DNA of 5,956 nucleotides from Acidobacteriaceae bacterium (GTDB lineage: Bacteria > Acidobacteriota > Terriglobia > Terriglobales > SbA1): assembly GCA_003156615.1 (NCBI GenBank), contig PMHI01000093.1, positions 16,213 through 22,168 of the forward strand, in the 5' to 3' direction. Both the position numbers and the translations under genes were made by a program. The notes beneath the pieces are model-generated. The model was given only the letters and a program-made list of their open reading frames with translations. It was not told the DNA's origin and searched no databases. This document shows, in pieces, positions 5,485 to 5,956 of this stretch. How positions within the stretch are numbered: position 1 is the stretch's first letter; every line of letters starts with the position of its first letter.

Positions 5485-5774
5485 TCGAATGGGGGGCATC
5501 GCGGCAGCCACCGCTTTGACAGGGCTGCGGCTTGGGGTAAGTTACTGAAACTACGCGACACGGATGGCTACCTAAAGCGGTTTCGGTAACGGATAGAAGC
5601 AGTTCGTGGATCATGAATGGATCAAGAATGGATCTCGAAATTCCTGTGCTACAGTCCTATGCGGAACCAGGACTCCATTATTTCCTGAGGCGATGGCACA
5701 CATAGAAATCATCCTGCAAGAAAAAGCACAGGTTGTGATTGGGGTGGCTTCTTCAGCGCTTACACTTGTTCTTA
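5485..5774. other. Spacer between IS21 end and transpeptidase gene
   Basis: No gene is supported. A plus-strand frame from 5606 to 5944 is open but runs out of frame across the start of the transpeptidase gene and does not resemble a protein. The stretch holds three tandem 11-base repeats (5608-5640). TACACT at 5761-5766 could be a -10 box only 8 bases before the ATG. Confidence 0.45.
5608..5640. repeat. Three tandem 11-base repeats
   Basis: GGATCATGAAT, GGATCAAGAAT and GGATCTCGAAA follow each other without a gap. The first two differ at one position and the third is more diverged. The period of 11 bases is close to one DNA turn, so repeated protein sites would face the same side. The repeats end 134 bases before the transpeptidase start. 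A regulatory role is possible but not shown. Confidence 0.6.
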
Positions 5775-5956
5775 ATGAAACCGGCGTCCATTCTCCTTCG
5801 TCTTCTGTTGATAGTAGGCTGGTGTGCGTCTGGTTCGACTCAGGCCCGCACATTCCAGTCCGATCCTCTCGCGCGTTCCACACAGATGATCGTGGTCACT
5901 ACTTCGGACTGGAATGCGGTCGAAGGACGGTTGCGGCGATATGAGCGCGCCACTGT
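5775..5956 (+). CDS. Secreted L,D-transpeptidase-type (YkuD) protein, 3'-truncated by window edge
   Basis: Sixty codons are visible from ATG 5775 and the frame is open to the window end. Residues 1-24 form a Sec signal peptide: a basic start MKPASILLR, a hydrophobic core LLLIVGWC, then STQA as a likely signal peptidase I site. The Cys has Trp before it, so it is not a good lipobox. After a short linker comes QMIVVTTSDWNAVEGRLRRY, which closely resembles the opening strand of a periplasmic YkuD-domain group whose members read like 'Q-x-V-V-V-T-T-x-x-W-x-x-x-x-G-x-L-x-R-Y-E-R'. YkuD enzymes make 3-3 cross-links in peptidoglycan through a catalytic Cys in H-x(n)-S-H-G-C. That motif would lie beyond the window, so activity cannot be judged. 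No Shine-Dalgarno precedes the ATG. Confidence 0.72.
   Translation, partial: MKPASILLRLLLIVGWCASGSTQARTFQSDPLARSTQMIVVTTSDWNAVEGRLRRYERAT
5851..5916. repeat. 13-base perfect inverted repeat inside the transpeptidase gene
   Basis: CATTCCAGTCCGA (5851-5863) and TCGGACTGGAATG (5904-5916) are exact inverted copies separated by 40 bases. Both lie in the coding sequence, one at the signal-peptide junction and one in the first domain strand. They could form an mRNA stem or be chance. Confidence 0.55.

Noticed and set aside
5611..5883. 90-codon minus-strand open frame
   Set aside because: No domain or ribosome site is seen, and it is antisense to the better-supported transpeptidase start.
5606..5944. 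112-codon plus-strand open frame
   Set aside because: It overlaps the transpeptidase gene in another frame, has no ribosome site and no family-like sequence, while the 5775 frame shows a signal peptide and a YkuD opening.
1..5956. CRISPR array, toxin-antitoxin or defence system
   Set aside because: No regularly spaced repeats with spacers and no recognisable nuclease, toxin or defence genes are present.

Overview
The window looks like bacterial chromosome from a soil-type organism. The mix of families fits Acidobacteriota (Terriglobia-like): a MarR-ClC pair, a periplasmic YkuD-type protein, and VOC proteins. That assignment is low-confidence because no rRNA or housekeeping marker is present. 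Base composition is uneven. One sampled 60-base row inside the ClC gene has 35 G/C; sampled rows inside the VOC and TetR genes have 24 each.

Layout. At 1-351 is the 3' part of a VOC (glyoxalase-fold) gene that enters from the left. About 700 bases without a recognisable gene follow. Next is a two-gene operon: a MarR-type regulator (1061-1531) overlapping by 11 bases a ClC anion transporter with one C-terminal CBS motif (1521-3146). An imperfect palindrome lies between the likely -10 box and the start of marR and could be an autoregulatory operator. A second regulatory unit is divergent: a VOC protein on the minus strand (3385-3831) and a TetR repressor on the plus strand (start chosen at 4016, end 4582). 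A perfect 8+8 palindrome sits between them, inside a candidate promoter for the VOC gene.

The right third is an integration or decay zone. It holds the 3' half of a tRNA-Phe-like gene ending in CCA (4766-4815, minus), with no matching 5' half. A long inverted repeat lies directly beside it (4832-4870). Then comes unrecognised, apparently decayed sequence, followed by the start of an IS21-family istA gene with the IS end and its repeated terminal boxes (5173-5481, minus). After this are three tandem 11-base repeats and the first 60 codons of a secreted L,D-transpeptidase-type (YkuD) protein (5775 to the window end). The protein's own frame is open to the edge.

How the parts fit. The two regulatory units each pair a one-component repressor with its probable target: MarR with ClC, and TetR with VOC. 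The tRNA fragment suggests a genomic-island boundary. If it is the distal copy of an attachment site, the island lies to its right and the TetR/VOC/ClC side is flanking chromosome. I did not find a clearly new biological system. The most interesting points are the unusual ClC (altered anion-site residues and a single CBS motif) coupled to MarR, and the tRNA-Phe fragment boundary.
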